From: Reticulitermes speratus
Lineage: Eukaryota > Arthropoda > Insecta > Blattodea > Rhinotermitidae
Length of the DNA stretch: 64,000 bases
Assembly: GCA_021186555.1 (NCBI GenBank)
Contig: JAJKFL010000005.1
Location: forward strand, 41,907,635 to 41,971,634
Direction of reading: 5' to 3'
Part shown: one piece after another, positions 22,236 through 34,535 of the stretch
Position numbering within the stretch: position 1 is the stretch's first letter
Layout: each line of letters begins with the position of its first letter
The notes under the pieces: generated by a model
What the model was told of the DNA's origin: nothing
The model's input: only the letters and a program-made list of their open reading frames with translations
Databases searched by the model: none
Translations under genes and position numbers: made by a program

Positions 22236-22620
22236 ATTTATATATATATTCTCTTAATTTCCCCATATATTCACCTCCTCATGCTTCCGTATATCCTTAT
22301 CCGAATTTCCTCTCATTTATCTTCTTCTTTTATGTCCTGACGCGCGCATTTATTCTAATCTGCAAACAACGCACATCGTGTTATTGCATTTAAATCGTAT
22401 TAAGAGTTGTTTATTTTATTGTGTGGCTCGGTACTGTAATTTGCTGGTTTAGATATTGTACCATAAGCCTGTCCTTTCTTCCTCAGTACTGGTGCTCCCC
22501 CACCCACGTTAATCAGCAAAATTTATTGTAAAACAACTTCATTGTTTGTATTTTGATCGCGTTGTTACGCGTGTAGTGTTGTAGGTGATTACTAAAGTCT
22601 GCGATGAACGTGTAAATCCA
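22236..22620. other. Unassigned intronic sequence
   Basis: No feature is recognised. Confidence 0.4.
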
Positions 22621-22625
22621 ACTTC

Positions 22626-22668
22626 TACCCTGAAGATGGAGGCAACTTGGTCATCTGAAACGTTGTTC
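22626..22668 (+). ncRNA. Degraded hammerhead-like motif
   Basis: CTGAAGA (C3 at 22630), extra T, GGAGGCA, then GAAACGTT. Stem II is largely lost (GGA against ATCT). It is probably a decayed member of the ACGUC subfamily. Confidence 0.35.
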
Positions 22669-22669
22669 A

Positions 22670-23808
22670 AATCCCCGAGTATTACAATTCATATTCGCAC
22701 ATTCTTATAAAGAAACTTACACCTTATAATCTATACTTTTTAAATATTGTAGAGCGAATGCCCGATAATCACTTTTTGTTTCTGAAATCTTTAAAAATGC
22801 ATAAAAGTTTTGTTTTGTCTGTACGGCTACATGACGTCCTTTATTCATAGTACTAGCGCAGCATCCACAGGCACAGTTTCTTTAAAATGCAACACGCAAT
22901 TTTTTTTACAATGTGTTTTTAAACAACCAAGTATTCCAGGTTTTACATCAATTAAAAAAACCCTCTATATAACACAATCTTATCTGACGACTAAAAAGTG
23001 TGTTGGTTAGTCGAGTCACTCATTTTGTGGTTGCGTGTTGTCGCTAGCAACTGTAACACGTAGACTAAGGTGCATATTAATCTTCATATTGTTAAAACAT
23101 GGTGGAGTTTAGTCTCCGTAATGAACATTGCTTTGTCTGAAGCGTAAGTAACGTAGCAACGAGTTTCACTATTGCTATTAGTTGGTTCTTTGATTATTTG
23201 ACAACACTTTATCGGCTACATTCTTTATGAGCCTCCAATGATAATATGATTATAAATTATGAATACTGCAAAGAAGTCGAAGGCAGTTGTTGTGGTTGAA
23301 TTTAGGACCGTCCAAATTTTTATCTAAAAGAGTTTTGAAACCAATAAAGATCTTATTATAGCCGGTTTTCTGACCGAGATTTAAACCTGTGTTGTCCAGC
23401 TTACAAAGATTTAGTGTTAAGCCCTCTTTCTCTACACATGTTGTGAGTGAATATTCAGGAAGTATGTGGAAGGAAAATCGTGGCTTACTTTCTGTGGTAC
23501 TGTTAAGGAAGAAAGGGAAACAGACAAATAAATAGACATTGAAATAAAAACTTCAGAGAGAAAATAGAAAATAGTATGACATGAAGTACCTCATCTTCGA
23601 TCAGACTGAGACGGTGTGATGGCGTGTGACAGACAGATGTCAAGCTATATGTCATGCAGCGTAGACACGGTTTACAAAAATTGAATGAACACCGATAAAA
23701 GGATGAAAGAAAAGCAGAACGTGTGATGTAAATGAAGGAAGAGTGTGGCGAGGAGAAAGCATGTCCACATCAAAGGCAAACATGTGGATGTGACATCAGG
23801 GACAAGAG
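22670..23808. other. Unassigned intronic sequence
   Basis: No exon or element is supported. Confidence 0.4.
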
Positions 23809-23809
23809 A

Positions 23810-23995
23810 TTTTTCTCCAACCTTATACAACGGCTCTGGGGCCCACCCAGCCTCCCTCTCAGTGGGTATTGTTGGAATCTTTCCTGGAGGTGAAAAGGTT
23901 GGGGCCTGAAGCTGACTACTTTCGTCCACCTAGTGCCGAGGTTAAGAATGAGTGGAGCTATAAAGCCATTCTCCTTATGCCTTCATGGGTTGTAC
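23810..23995 (+). repeat. SINE family F, inverted relative to other copies
   Basis: GGCTCTGGGGCCCACCCAGCC...CCTGGAGGTGAAAAGG...CTAGTGCCGAGGTTAAGAATGAG...TTATGCCTTCATGG is the complement-orientation body of family F, like the copy at 46425-46660. Confidence 0.6.
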
Positions 23996-24522
23996 AGGGA
24001 CGACTGCATCTACAAATCGTACATATCATCAGATAGGTTGGAATATGAAGAAGATATTGCGAATTGAAACTGACGACATGTGTAGGAAGTACAAGTAAGT
24101 AACCGACCCTCATGACGTGTGTAACAGATGTAATCAGCCAGTCTACTGTAGAAACTTCGCCCATGTGGATTTCCTTAATCATTAAGTTATATGGAAGGCC
24201 GGTAGGACTGTTAGGTTCTTCTTGCTTAGTTTTTTTAGTGAATCAAAATCAATTTTCACTCCGTCAAACACAATCATTATTATTACTAGGAATAATCAAG
24301 GTATGTTTGGCGGACTGAAAAGTATTTTGTAATCAGTTTATGTTCCATTTTTCTTCCACAGAAAGCTCCGGCTGTGGAGATTGTTATACAAATTTCCGAT
24401 TTTATTTTGAATCAGTATTGTCGTTGGGTTCTATTGTTCCTTGTAATGGCATTAATTTAGACTTTGCTTTCCGTTCTAATTTTAAGTTTTCATGGATATT
24501 CCCACGATTTGCATTGCGCATT
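23996..24522. other. Unassigned intronic sequence
   Basis: Nothing is recognised. Confidence 0.4.
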
Positions 24523-24535
24523 AGTTAATTTGTTA

Positions 24536-24777
24536 AGGCATAGGTCTGCGGCCGCTCGCTTACTGGGATCGTGGGTTCGAATCCCGCCTAGGGCATGGAT
24601 GTCTGTCTCTTGTGAGTGTTGTGTGTTGTCAGGTAGAGGTCTCTGCGACGGGCTGATCACTCGTCCAGAGGAGTCCTACCGAGTGTGGTGTGTCTAAGAA
24701 AGTGTGATCGTGAAGCCTCGAAATGAGGAGGCCTAGGCACCCGAAAAGGGGCTGTTGAGCCATGGGGGGGGGGGAAA
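24536..24777 (+). repeat. SINE family C with 13-bp TSD
   Basis: The tRNA-like segment GGTCTGCGGCCGCTCGCTTA and GTGGGTTCGAATCCCGCC (B box) is followed by CATGGATGTCTGTCTCTTGTG and CCTCGAAATGAGGAGGCCTA. The duplication AGTTAATTTGTTA is at 24523-24535 and 24778-24790. The 5' end is slightly truncated relative to 57759. Confidence 0.88.
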
Positions 24778-24790
24778 AGTTAATTTGTTA

Positions 24791-26698
24791 GTCACTTATT
24801 CAGCAGTTTACTTTGTCAGTTACATAGTCTGTTAGTTAGGTACAGACTCAGGATTAATAAAAGAGATAGAGATTGATAGTAAGCAGATATTTAAGAGATG
24901 ATTTCTGGAATTTAACCCGTTTTAAATACTAACCTATGGCGCTTTTCATGAATATACTGAACATACGATTATTTATGTGAAGCTATGTGAATTGATTTTA
25001 TGCAGTATTGATGATTTGGTGCACGTCTATTCAACAGATTTTAACATTTACTAACAGAGCATTTGGCTCGTAATATATCAATCAAATAAAACAGGCTGAA
25101 AATTTTCATCGCATCCTACAAGTATAAACGTCCTGTAAACGATTTCAAGGAGTCTGTAACACAAGAGGATCTAGTAACTTCTTTCTGCCTGTAAGTCAAC
25201 TGTAATATACCCTGGAGAATGTTTCGAGTGTTTGTAACATGCTTCCAACGTGGGAATTCTAACCATCCATGCACGTGAACTGTGGCATAGCAGTCTGCTA
25301 CAATACCACCCTCAGCATTCTGCTGTTTGTATCGGAACATTTTTTTGCCCTCTGGCTCTCGTAAGTCGTCGATACCCAGCGAAGCGTTCCATTGTTTGTC
25401 TTCTTGAATCTAGGTGAGCAATTCGAATCTAGTATAGACTGTTCCATAATTTAAAATACGTGTCGAAATTTAAGAAACGTCATATTTACTGCGTGCTGCT
25501 TTCGTTATATTTCTGTATATTGTAACTCCCCTTCTCATATATAACAAGATAGGCAATGTACGTGTAACTGTGGCGCTTTCGCCTAACCATTGTTGCAGTG
25601 GGAATATAATAATGCGTTCTTTGTGTTGTTGAGCTGCATGTTACTCTCAGCTATACAAAAATATTGAGTATGCTGTTGTGGATAATTTTTGTCGTCAGCA
25701 ACAATAAAACTTACGTAGATCTTCATGTAAATTTCCCGATGCTGCATTGAAACAAAAGAATGTTCGTTTGCTCATGCCCCTCTTTTAGACGTACAATTTT
25801 GCTAAATAAATCGTAACGACATGTAAGTCGCTGCGCGGTTTCTTAGTTTTTGTGTTACCGTGAAACATTTAACGAAATCAGACGGAATTAATCAACTATG
25901 AAGCAATAGGTTAAATGTTATGAGTGTGTTTGTATTTTTGCCTTAGTTATCCGGCATTTGTATTAAGGATCCTTCTGTCACAGGCAAACCTTAGTCAAGT
26001 TGTTTATCATCGTCAGTGAAGGTCCAAATATTCCATACTTCTAAATCGTCTCGAAGCTCTAGTTTTTCCACTGATTTTGTGCGGCTTGCCTAAATTTTTT
26101 AATCTGTCTCTGCCCTCCTTTTGTTTTCATGCAAGTTACTAGTAGTCATTTTGTTGCATCCCTAAAACCACATAACATTTCCACATTATAATTCTAGCGG
26201 TAGTGTTAGAAGCGAGTACAGTTAGTTTCATAAAATGTAAAGTAATTAATTGGACACGTCACTCGTGTAAGCAGAGCAGCAATACGCTAGGCAATATAGA
26301 TCGCGTTAATTGTGATGATAAGTCATGTCTCCATTTTCGTTAAAATGTTTCATCTCAGTTGCGAGGGGAGTAGTAAGTCTGAATTAATAATTAATTATAA
26401 GCTTACAACTGAGTGATTTAAAACAGTGCAGATTCCAGATTGTCTTATGTAAAACTTATCGAATATATCCTCAATTATTCTCACGGTTTCCTAGTATGTA
26501 ATTGTCAACATATATAAATTCGTCACAAAACATTTTTAGCTATACGTGTGTATGCATGCATGCTTTTGATCTCTCCCTATGTCACACGCTTAACTTCGAT
26601 TTTTATTACCATGAAAACGAAAGCTAAACATAAGATGTATTTTACTATGGCTGCCATGGCGGTTTATTGCATTCCACACAAGAAAAATGAATAGTATA
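24791..26698. other. Unassigned intronic sequence
   Basis: About 1.9 kb, AT-rich, in which I see no repeat or exon. Confidence 0.45.
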
Positions 26699-26776
26699 CA
26701 GGGCATACACAAAAGAATGGTGCGGTTTTAATAGTGTTTACTATTAAACCCGCACCATTCTTTTGTGTATGCCCTG
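26699..26776. mobile_element. 78-bp hairpin MITE with TA target duplication
   Basis: The two ends CAGGGCATACACAAAAGAAT and its complement form an almost perfect palindrome through GGTGCGG...CCGCACC, flanked by TA on each side. CAGGG ends and a TA duplication are typical of Tc1/mariner-derived MITEs. Confidence 0.8.
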
Positions 26777-27194
26777 TATATTAATGACAGTTACATACTT
26801 CTCGAAGAACTGTTATTGTCAGACAAGATAAAGTGGCGCATGTCGCTCCCACCTCAGGAGTTCGTCCAAGATTCTTTTCGATATTGGTGGCAGATAATTA
26901 CAAATATAAATTTTTACCCCGCCATTTGCTGGCGTGGTATTTGTAATAAATGTGCAGATTTCTTCACGAGCTACAAAGGGAACGCACACTGACGACACCA
27001 TAAGCCTGTTATTTCCATGTGAAGTAGAACAAGGCTACACTACAAAACGAGGTGGCCGGTAACAGCAGGGACTTCTAGTCGTGAAATGCCTGCTTCGAAT
27101 CTCGGCCGTGTCCTCCGAATAAATGGTGCTATAGTACTGGTTCTTCCGTTAGTTCTATCTCATTTCCAATTTTTTATTCATCCTACAACTAACT
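26777..27194. other. Unassigned intronic sequence
   Basis: Between 27050 and 27130, CGAGGTGGCCGGTAACAGCAGG and CCTGCTTCGAATCTCGGCCG might be a tRNA-like SINE head. No body is recognised. Confidence 0.35.
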
Positions 27195-27525
27195 CAGCGG
27201 AACAGAGTCCTTCCTGAAAAGCTAGCCGGTCCTCAGCTAGTCAGGAAATTCCCCGCATTTTATGGAACCTAAAGGTTCATTATTTCATTCAAAAAAAAAA
27301 GTCCACCACCTGCCTTATCCTGAGCCAGACCAATCTGGTCCACGTCCCCCATCCCACTTGTTGAAGATCCATTTTAATGTTATCCTTCATCTACGGCTAG
27401 GTCTTCCAAGTGGTCTCTTCTCCTCAGGTTTCCCCACCAAAACCCCGTATGCACCTCACCTGTCCGTACGTGCCTCATGCCCCGCCCATTTCATTCTTCT
27501 ATTTATCCTACCATTTGACGCCGTA
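27195..27525 (+). repeat. Dispersed repeat family G, best copy
   Basis: AGAGTCCTTCCTGAAAAGCTAGCCGGTCCTCAG, TTTTATGGAACCTAAAGGTTC, CTTATCCTGAGCCAGACC and ACCTCACCTGTCCGTACGTG follow in order. Translation gives an 88-codon frame (MEPKGSLFHS...HLRLGLPSGLFSSGFPTKT). I treat it as a repeat artefact because the same peptide pattern recurs, broken, at 56235 and 60530. Confidence 0.6.
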
Positions 27526-29150
27526 TAGTCGACGTTACTGGCAGCGCAATAAAACAGACCGCAGGAAGACGTGACCATGTCTCCCTTCGCGTTGTCTTTC
27601 CTGCCTTCCGTAGAAACGTAAATTCTCACTGCTCTCTCCGTTTCACCCGCACGCAAGTTAAGAAAGGAAACAATAACAAGTTTTATAATGAAGTTGTTCT
27701 CATTCCTTTAGGCTTTACATAATCTTCCTTTGTTTTTAAGCAAGTGTCTGCCACGCGTGACTGTCAGTTCTGTAGCATCTGACGTCAAGACGGCGAAATG
27801 TCTCAAGAAACGACGCTAATAAGTTCCGTAACAAAAGATAGACGCTGAGAATGTTACATCATCTTTTGTTAACATTTATCTCTCCTTTGCTTCTCGTCCA
27901 AGAGTGAGCACCTGCAGCCTTTCTTCTTCCAACAAGACATATCAGGATTTTAATATTTAATGCTACAACGATTTTGTTTTATGCAGGCTGAACGAGGATT
28001 CATTGTTTAGAAGAGAATTTGTATTTGTTCTGTTGGTAGAAAAGGGAGGCTCAATGGAAACCGACCCGAGGCTGATTGCCAGATATCAAGCTTCAATATA
28101 AACTCTCTGACCCGGTGTTTGTTCTCCATGCATTTGACAGTGACAAGGCAATGTCGAGTATAATATTTTCTGCTATAATGTAACTTTCCTACGTTAGGAG
28201 AACAGTCAGATAGAAATAACAGCATTTTCCTAACTTTCGTTCGTATATTACAAGCTCAAGGAATCGACAATGAATTGTTCACCTGACTCATTATCTATAT
28301 GGTATAGATTCGTACTTGGATCTTTGTTACTCGACTGATCCAGAAAATCCCTTTTGTCACGGAGCCCTAAGGCGACGTACTTGTTAACAAAACTCCGTAT
28401 TAGAATGTTATTATGGACATGCCATGAGTGGGAGTGGAGTGTGTGTAGGCGAGACGCGAGGGTAGCTACGCGCATGCGCACTACACTGTCATTGAACACT
28501 ATTCTTGTCTCGCAGTTGGCAATAATGTCTAATTTTGTTCCCCTCTAGTAGCAGATAAGTGGACTGATGTTTTCGGCATACAGAGTACCGTAAATTTCCT
28601 GCCGCTCTGTATAGCCAGCTCTGACCGACTTCTCGTGGAATGCCCGTAACACATTCGTTGGTTATTTCTCCGCCGTATCAGTATTAGGATCTTGAATTAA
28701 TCCCCACCATTTCAACCTGCTTCTCTGAAACACATTTTAATAATATCCTCCATTTTACATCTGTATATCCCAAGTTCTCTGATCCCATGTAGTTTTCAGA
28801 CTATAAGAGTTAGTATGTTAAATTAGAATCCATTCAATGAAGTAATTAATTCTTATGCTTCAAAAGCCTCTAGTGAAAGCGACAAATATCCACAGAATTC
28901 GGCAAATTCAAATGCGTTTCGAAAATAAACACTTTACTCGCATGCCTTCATTTCAGTCATCAGTGTGGAATGCTGGGTAATCAAGTGTTGTGTACCGCGA
29001 GTAGCATGACTGGACAACCGCATGTCAGAGTATCGAGAATACAATCCGGTGCGGAATTTGTCCTTCCTGCAAAATCCGCGATGACATGTTGAGCTGTTAT
29101 TAATGGATATGGAACGGATGTGAACAACTGCGCTTTTCATTTCACTATTC
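27526..29150. other. Unassigned intronic sequence
   Basis: No gene or repeat is recognised over 1.6 kb. Confidence 0.4.
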
Positions 29151-29160
29151 GAGTATTATT

Positions 29161-29561
29161 GTAGACCTCGTGGACTAGTGGTTAGCGTGCTAGCCACTGG
29201 ACCCAAGGTTCGCGGGTTCGATCCCGACCGAGGTCGATGGATTTTTAAGGGTGATAAAAATCCGGAGCACCACTTCCTTCGGTAAAGCCGTCGGTCCCAT
29301 GTCGTAGATTTACGGCATGTAAAAGAACCTTACGGGCATGAATAGAACTAGTAATGCTCGTAAGCAAAATTCAGCGGCCATTTCTCACCCAAGTCTCCTG
29401 ATGACTCCAGTGCTCTGGCAATCACATCAGGATTGAGTCGAACAGCGCGGCCAGTGGGCTGGTCACCCACTGTCACAAATGCACAAGACCAAGTAACCTC
29501 GGAAAGAGGAGGCCCAAGCCCATATAGGGCTGTCGAGCCATGGTTATTATTATTATTATTT
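29161..29561 (+). repeat. SINE family D, full length with (TTA)n tail
   Basis: The head GTAGACCTCGTGGACTAGTGG and GCGGGTTCGATCCCGACC (B box) are clear. The body contains CCTTCGGTAAAGCCGTCGGT and ATCACATCAGGATTGAGTCG and ends with GCCATGG followed by TTA repeats. The target-site duplication GAGTATTATT is at 29151-29160 and 29562-29571. Confidence 0.9.
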
Positions 29562-29821
29562 GAGTATTATTACTGTAATCTCTGTTATTTACTCATATAT
29601 GTCTTTTATTTAACTGGTATTTGTTACGTACTTCATTTACTACCTATACTCACCTAGGCGTAGATGTGAGGATAACGTTAAAATGGCTCATAGAATTACA
29701 GTGTGAAGACATGGACTGGATTTGTCTCACTCAGGCTGTGGATCAGTGGTGGGTTTTTCTGAACACGGTAATGCAACTTCGAGTTCAATAAAAGTCAGGA
29801 ATCTACGATTTTCTGGGATAT

Positions 29822-29873
29822 TGCGCAGCGTAGAGTGGTAATTCTGTACAGAATTACCACTCTACGCTGCGCA
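29822..29873. repeat. Perfect 52-bp palindrome
   Basis: The 26 bases from 29822 (TGCGCAGCGTAGAGTGGTAA...) are followed at once, with no spacer, by their exact reverse complement. No TA or other clear target duplication frames it. Confidence 0.93.
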
Positions 29874-31510
29874 GATCTCGTGTACATCGCAGCAGAAGCC
29901 TGAAATCACACAAAAATCAGGAAGTTTTATGACAAGCCGCGATATTCTTAGCTTCTCAAGAATGCGTTGATTTGGTGCATTCGTATTTGGCAGACGATTA
30001 GATAACATTTTGGAGTAGAGTCCTTCTTATGAAGCTAATAGTGACACAGCGTATCAGTAAATTCACCATCTCTCATAGAACCCTAAATTTTCATGGACGT
30101 GTTTTCAAAAGCCATCAACTAACCCCTATCCTGCGACGCATTCCGTCTTACCTTCACACACACACATTTATTGCGACGTATAGGCCTATAATATGTAGCA
30201 GTATCTACAGGTGCCAATGGTAATAACAAATCAAAATTATATTTATGATTAAAGAGTATATTAAACTTTATATGCGCATCGTTCAGGTACTGATCAAAAT
30301 TATATTCGACCGACAACATTACTGCAGATGCCAATACGGAAACCTTCCTAAGGCAAACCCAGCTTCGAAGGTAAAATTATCTTAAACTGATGCAGATACA
30401 TCACCTTTCTCTTGCGCATATTTTTCGTCTTGTTGTGTACAAGTAAACATAAAACTTACTGCCAAATGCTGTAGAATTACCAACCAGCACTGTTCCATTC
30501 ACTAGACCTCTTCACACCTACCTCTAACAGTGGTTGCATTCTTTCTCATTTATCATTAAGTTGATAATCTCTCTTTAGTATTTTCATTCCTCAAAAGAAT
30601 ATTCTATTGTTATTTAGTGCCTCATTGCCTTCCGCTTCTTTCTGGTGTGATCAAAAAGCTCATTCCTGGAATGAACAAAGAAAGAAATATTTTTGTTTGA
30701 TGAACTATCAGTATGGTGCATTGTCTACGGTAGATACGGCATCCCTTCTGTCAAAGCTATAGCCTACTATTTGATCTACTATAAAAATAAATTGATTCCA
30801 GCAACTAATTTCTCCTCTTTACTGTCCGAATTTCTATTAAAAAGAAACAAGATATTAAAAAGTTTCTTTGATGTTCCTTTTTTTCTTCCTTTCTCAGTCT
30901 GAAATAAATGGATACGCAAAATGTAGGGCAAGAAATAAAAAGAAAATGTACTGAAACCATTGAAAATTTTAATAACAAGAAGATAAAATGCTCCCATACA
31001 AAAAACTGAGCAATGTTTGGACAAATGTAATCATAATTGTTCTTTGTAAAGGTTTGTTAGATCAACAGGAAGCTAGTGAAAAGAAATTATAGTCTCAAAT
31101 AAGAAAGAATATCAGCAAAATATCCTACCAACCGTGGACATTGAAGCAATTATGGAAGCGTTTTTTGTTTGGCTTTCCATTCTTTTATATGTGTTGAGAC
31201 AGCTTACTGCTTTCAAGGCTTAGGAGTTTCTGAAGCAAGCAAAAAGTACTCCACCGGCCTTTCTCTACGTTTCAAGTTTTTATAGGCCAATATGCAAAGT
31301 CTGAGAAGAGAGAAATAAAGAAAATACTGTTTTACAATAACTTTTTATCAGGTCCTTTTAAATTCATGTGTTTTTTCCTTTTAAAGGACTTTGTCTTGCT
31401 GTGCAGATCTTAGCTTAAACATTGGCATCTGGAATTGACCTATCTGTGATGTTTAGTACTAATCACTCACAAATCTTTCGTCTTTTCCGGTTGCTTATCT
31501 CTGTTCTAAA
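29874..31510. other. Unassigned intronic sequence
   Basis: No exon, SINE or LINE is recognised. Confidence 0.4.
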
Positions 31511-31515
31511 TTATA

Positions 31516-31860
31516 ATGTCACTTCCCAAAGACTGGAGAAAATTGCATAATAAGGAGCACCTTAATTTGCACCGTTTACAAAATATTATTAAAATGGTAA
31601 ATTCAACAAGGGGTCAAATAAGCAAGCCATGTAGCACGCATGGCACATCTTTAAATGCCTACAAAACCTTGATTTATAAAGTCTGGAGGGAAGCTAACTT
31701 CTGGAGAACCTGTGATATTATTAAAATAGATCTTAAATACGTGGGGTGGAAAAGTATTTACTAGATGCATTTGGCTCGAAGTAGGGAGCAGAGGCAAGCT
31801 ATTATACGTGTGGTAAGGAAACATCAGTTTCCATTAAAGAAACGGCAAGTTACAGTAACA
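31516..31860 (+). mobile_element. LINE 3' remnant (end of ORF2)
   Basis: An 82-codon frame reads DWRKLHNKEHLNLHRLQNII, KMVNSTRGQ, LNAYKTLIYKVWREANFWR and IIKIDLKYVGWKS, then, past a stop, LARSREQRQAIIRVVRK. This tracks the region after the RT in an insect non-LTR element (WRKLHNEEL...NIIxxIKSRR...AYKxLxGKPxGKR...IKMDLxEIGW...LAxDRDQW). It carries many substitutions and is not functional. Confidence 0.65.
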
Positions 31861-31869
31861 ATCTAGGTC

Positions 31870-33830
31870 CTGTGTCCTCTTTCCCTACATAGCTCTCTTT
31901 AACCACTACCACCCCCTTGGCTCTCTTCTACCGCTTATGCTTAAACAGAATACTTTCCCAACTTAAGCTCACTTTCCGCTGCTTGCACGTGGGTCACTTT
32001 CGGGCAGTTTCTGGCGACTGCCAGGCCATTCGGTCTTACGGAACCTTTCAGACGAGGACGAGCTAAGACCGAGTGTTCTGGCAGTCTCCGGCAACTGCGT
32101 GTCCGACCATTGAGTGGCCCATGTGAAATTAGCCGTACACTGACTGTGTAAGCAGAATGTTCCTTGGACACATGCTGCACCTACCAGACTACACGGTGTG
32201 ACGGCAGACGATATGGTGAATGATCATTGTATGTTCCCCGACTACTTTTGTAACATTTCTCGTCTTGCTATTGCATGCTAATACTTGGTCCATATTTTAT
32301 TTATTTGCTGTAATAACTAATATTCAAATGTCCCCATTATTCAATTTACCCTATTCGCATTTTATTCTCTCTATCTGTCTTTCTGTCCTTCCCCGCACCA
32401 AACATTCTCCTTAGCAATTCGTTTTCAGCATTTTCAATGTATGTGATTATTTTTTTAGGATGACAAGCAAAGCTTCACACCCGCACAGAAAGTAAATGAA
32501 GTGACGTCATTTACTTTTAACGTATAGATTCTTTATAGGTGACGGGAAGACAAATATTTCGGTATAGGTCACAGCATGTAATCTCGGAATCTAATCTGTT
32601 GTTGACTCTTGTGTTTTCGATTTTTTTTTTTTTTTTTTGCTCTCATTGCCAAATACTTTAATTTCGCCAAATTTCAGAATGAATCTCTCTTTATATTGTG
32701 GTCTGGTCCTGAATAGTTGTGACGTCATACAAAAATTCCCTCTGTGTTCTTTCTGTACGAGCCTTCTTAATGTAATCTGATGTTATTTTCCTAACCTCTT
32801 CTTTTACGTTGAATTTTCTCTTTAACGTGGGCTGCAGCTGATGCTTGAAACTCCCAGGAGAGCGCAGAGTAACAAAAAAAAAAGAACAAAAAATGTAGTC
32901 AGTATTAGCTTTCGTATTGCGGAATCGGTAGAAACTACTACAGGCCTAGATTTTGACATTGGAAACAGGTCATTGCTTACATGTTAATGTTCTGATTTAG
33001 ATATCTTTGTTTCTGATGTTTCAAACGTAGTACTGTTGCAGCTTAGAGCTAAGCCTTTCTGTAAACACTAATTTTTAGTTTTTGTTAAGGCTACAGTTAT
33101 AACCGGTATACAGTAAAATTCTCTTGGCCTCGAAGACTCTACAAAAGCTGTTGCACTTTTCTTTGTCAGAACATCTACATCAAATATTCCTTCACCGATC
33201 CGTCCTCCAGTGGTTATCGGAGGCTCTTACACCAGTAATGAAGCATTGGGAACGTAAAACTCAGCTTTGCCTCTGTTTCTCTTATATTCCTTTATGTCGT
33301 TGCCTTTAAGCCCTGGGATAGCTGTGTTTCTGCCAGTAAGTCGAAGAAGCATGAATAGAAGAAGGAGATGAAAGAAATTCTCAGGAAGTACTACGATCAG
33401 TAAATAAGACTCTAGACCTAGTCATGCATGGATATTAGAATGAATACTCTTCATGTCCAATATGACGATATAGTTAAGGATGATGTGACTTCGTGAATAG
33501 AGTGGGGCGCCTCAGCGTTTCGTAGAAGGTTTTTTTTTTTGCCAAGCTTAGTAGTTCAACTTTTTTTTTAGTAAACGACGTAGCAAAAACAAGATTGCGC
33601 CAAAACACCGCCTGTTACCGCACTGATCCACTACATTTTCTACGAAATAGAGATCTCTTCCATGTCAGTGTTTTAATAATTATACGTAGATAATATTAAG
33701 TATTAAAGTGTATGTAAATACATATTTTTCATTATAGGGAATAATAGGTAATTATATGGTTTTTATATATTTTAACTGTAAAGGGGAGTCGTCCACCTCA
33801 ACATATGTTTTTCATTTTAAGATCTTGTAA
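31870..33830. other. Unassigned intronic sequence
   Basis: Poly-T near 32620-32638 and poly-A near 32870-32890. CACCAAACATTCTCCTTAGCAA near 32398 resembles 58150-58190 and hints at an old shared repeat. Confidence 0.4.
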
Positions 33831-33833
33831 GTT

Positions 33834-33876
33834 CAACCTGATGATGGCCGGCGTACGTGGCCGAAACATGTTGCAG
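33834..33876 (+). ncRNA. Hammerhead motif, solo copy
   Basis: Intact CTGATGA (C3 at 33838), extra T33845, stem II GGCC/GGCC, GAA, the palindrome ACATGT and T at position 17. Stem I is mostly unpaired next to the core. No inverted partner was found nearby. Confidence 0.5.
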
Positions 33877-33879
33877 AGA

Positions 33880-34384
33880 AAATAAACAGTGAATATGCAA
33901 AGTGTTGTGTTTACTCTGACAAGGATTGAAATGGTTGAGTAATTCAACATCTCAAGGAAATTCCTGTGGTATTGGTGTTAGTTATACTGGAGACGGAACT
34001 CCATAAACTCGTTCGGCACCATTCCGAAACCATGTTAATCTGCTCGAGTAACTTGTATTCTAAACACGTTGCGGGAGTACTGACGCAGAGATATTTATTC
34101 TGTCCCAGAGTTCATCCGACATTTATGTCCTTGGCTTTGCCTTGCTAATGTTCATTAAGTATAGTGTTTGTTTGTACATTGGAACCACGTCTGTACATCT
34201 AAAAGTACGAAACTGCCGGTTGGATGTGGCCTCAGGGCCGCTGATTATCTACCCCCTGGCCCATGTATGTTCCCCAGGGCGCTATTACAGACCTTCCTAC
34301 CTCCTTTCACTTCTAGAGCGTCTATGGTCGCGGCATTTACCATGATTTGCAGTGAATTAAGGGTGTGTGGTGAAATTGTCCCAG
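33880..34384. other. Unassigned intronic sequence
   Basis: Nothing is supported. Confidence 0.4.
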
Positions 34385-34535
34385 TGCGCGCGTGAAGGCA
34401 TGTGGGAAAATGCACATATCGCTTTACCCGTTCTCATCCTCGGCAGTAGATGGTAGTCTTCACCTTCACGCCCCGGCCGCTTTACTTTGGAGGAAAGAGC
34501 CCCCGTACCCATTGAATAGGAAGACGCTTTGTGGG
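34385..34535 (-). repeat. SINE family F, diverged copy
   Basis: GTGAAGGCATGTGGGAAAAT, CCTCGGCAGTAGATGGTAG, CGGCCGCTTTACTTTGGAGG and CCCGTACCCATTGAATAGG match the family F body. Confidence 0.6.

Noticed and set aside
27262..27528. 88-codon frame MEPKGSLFHS...
   Set aside because: It recurs as a degraded repeat elsewhere in the window. No domain or splice sites were seen, so it is treated as repeat family G.
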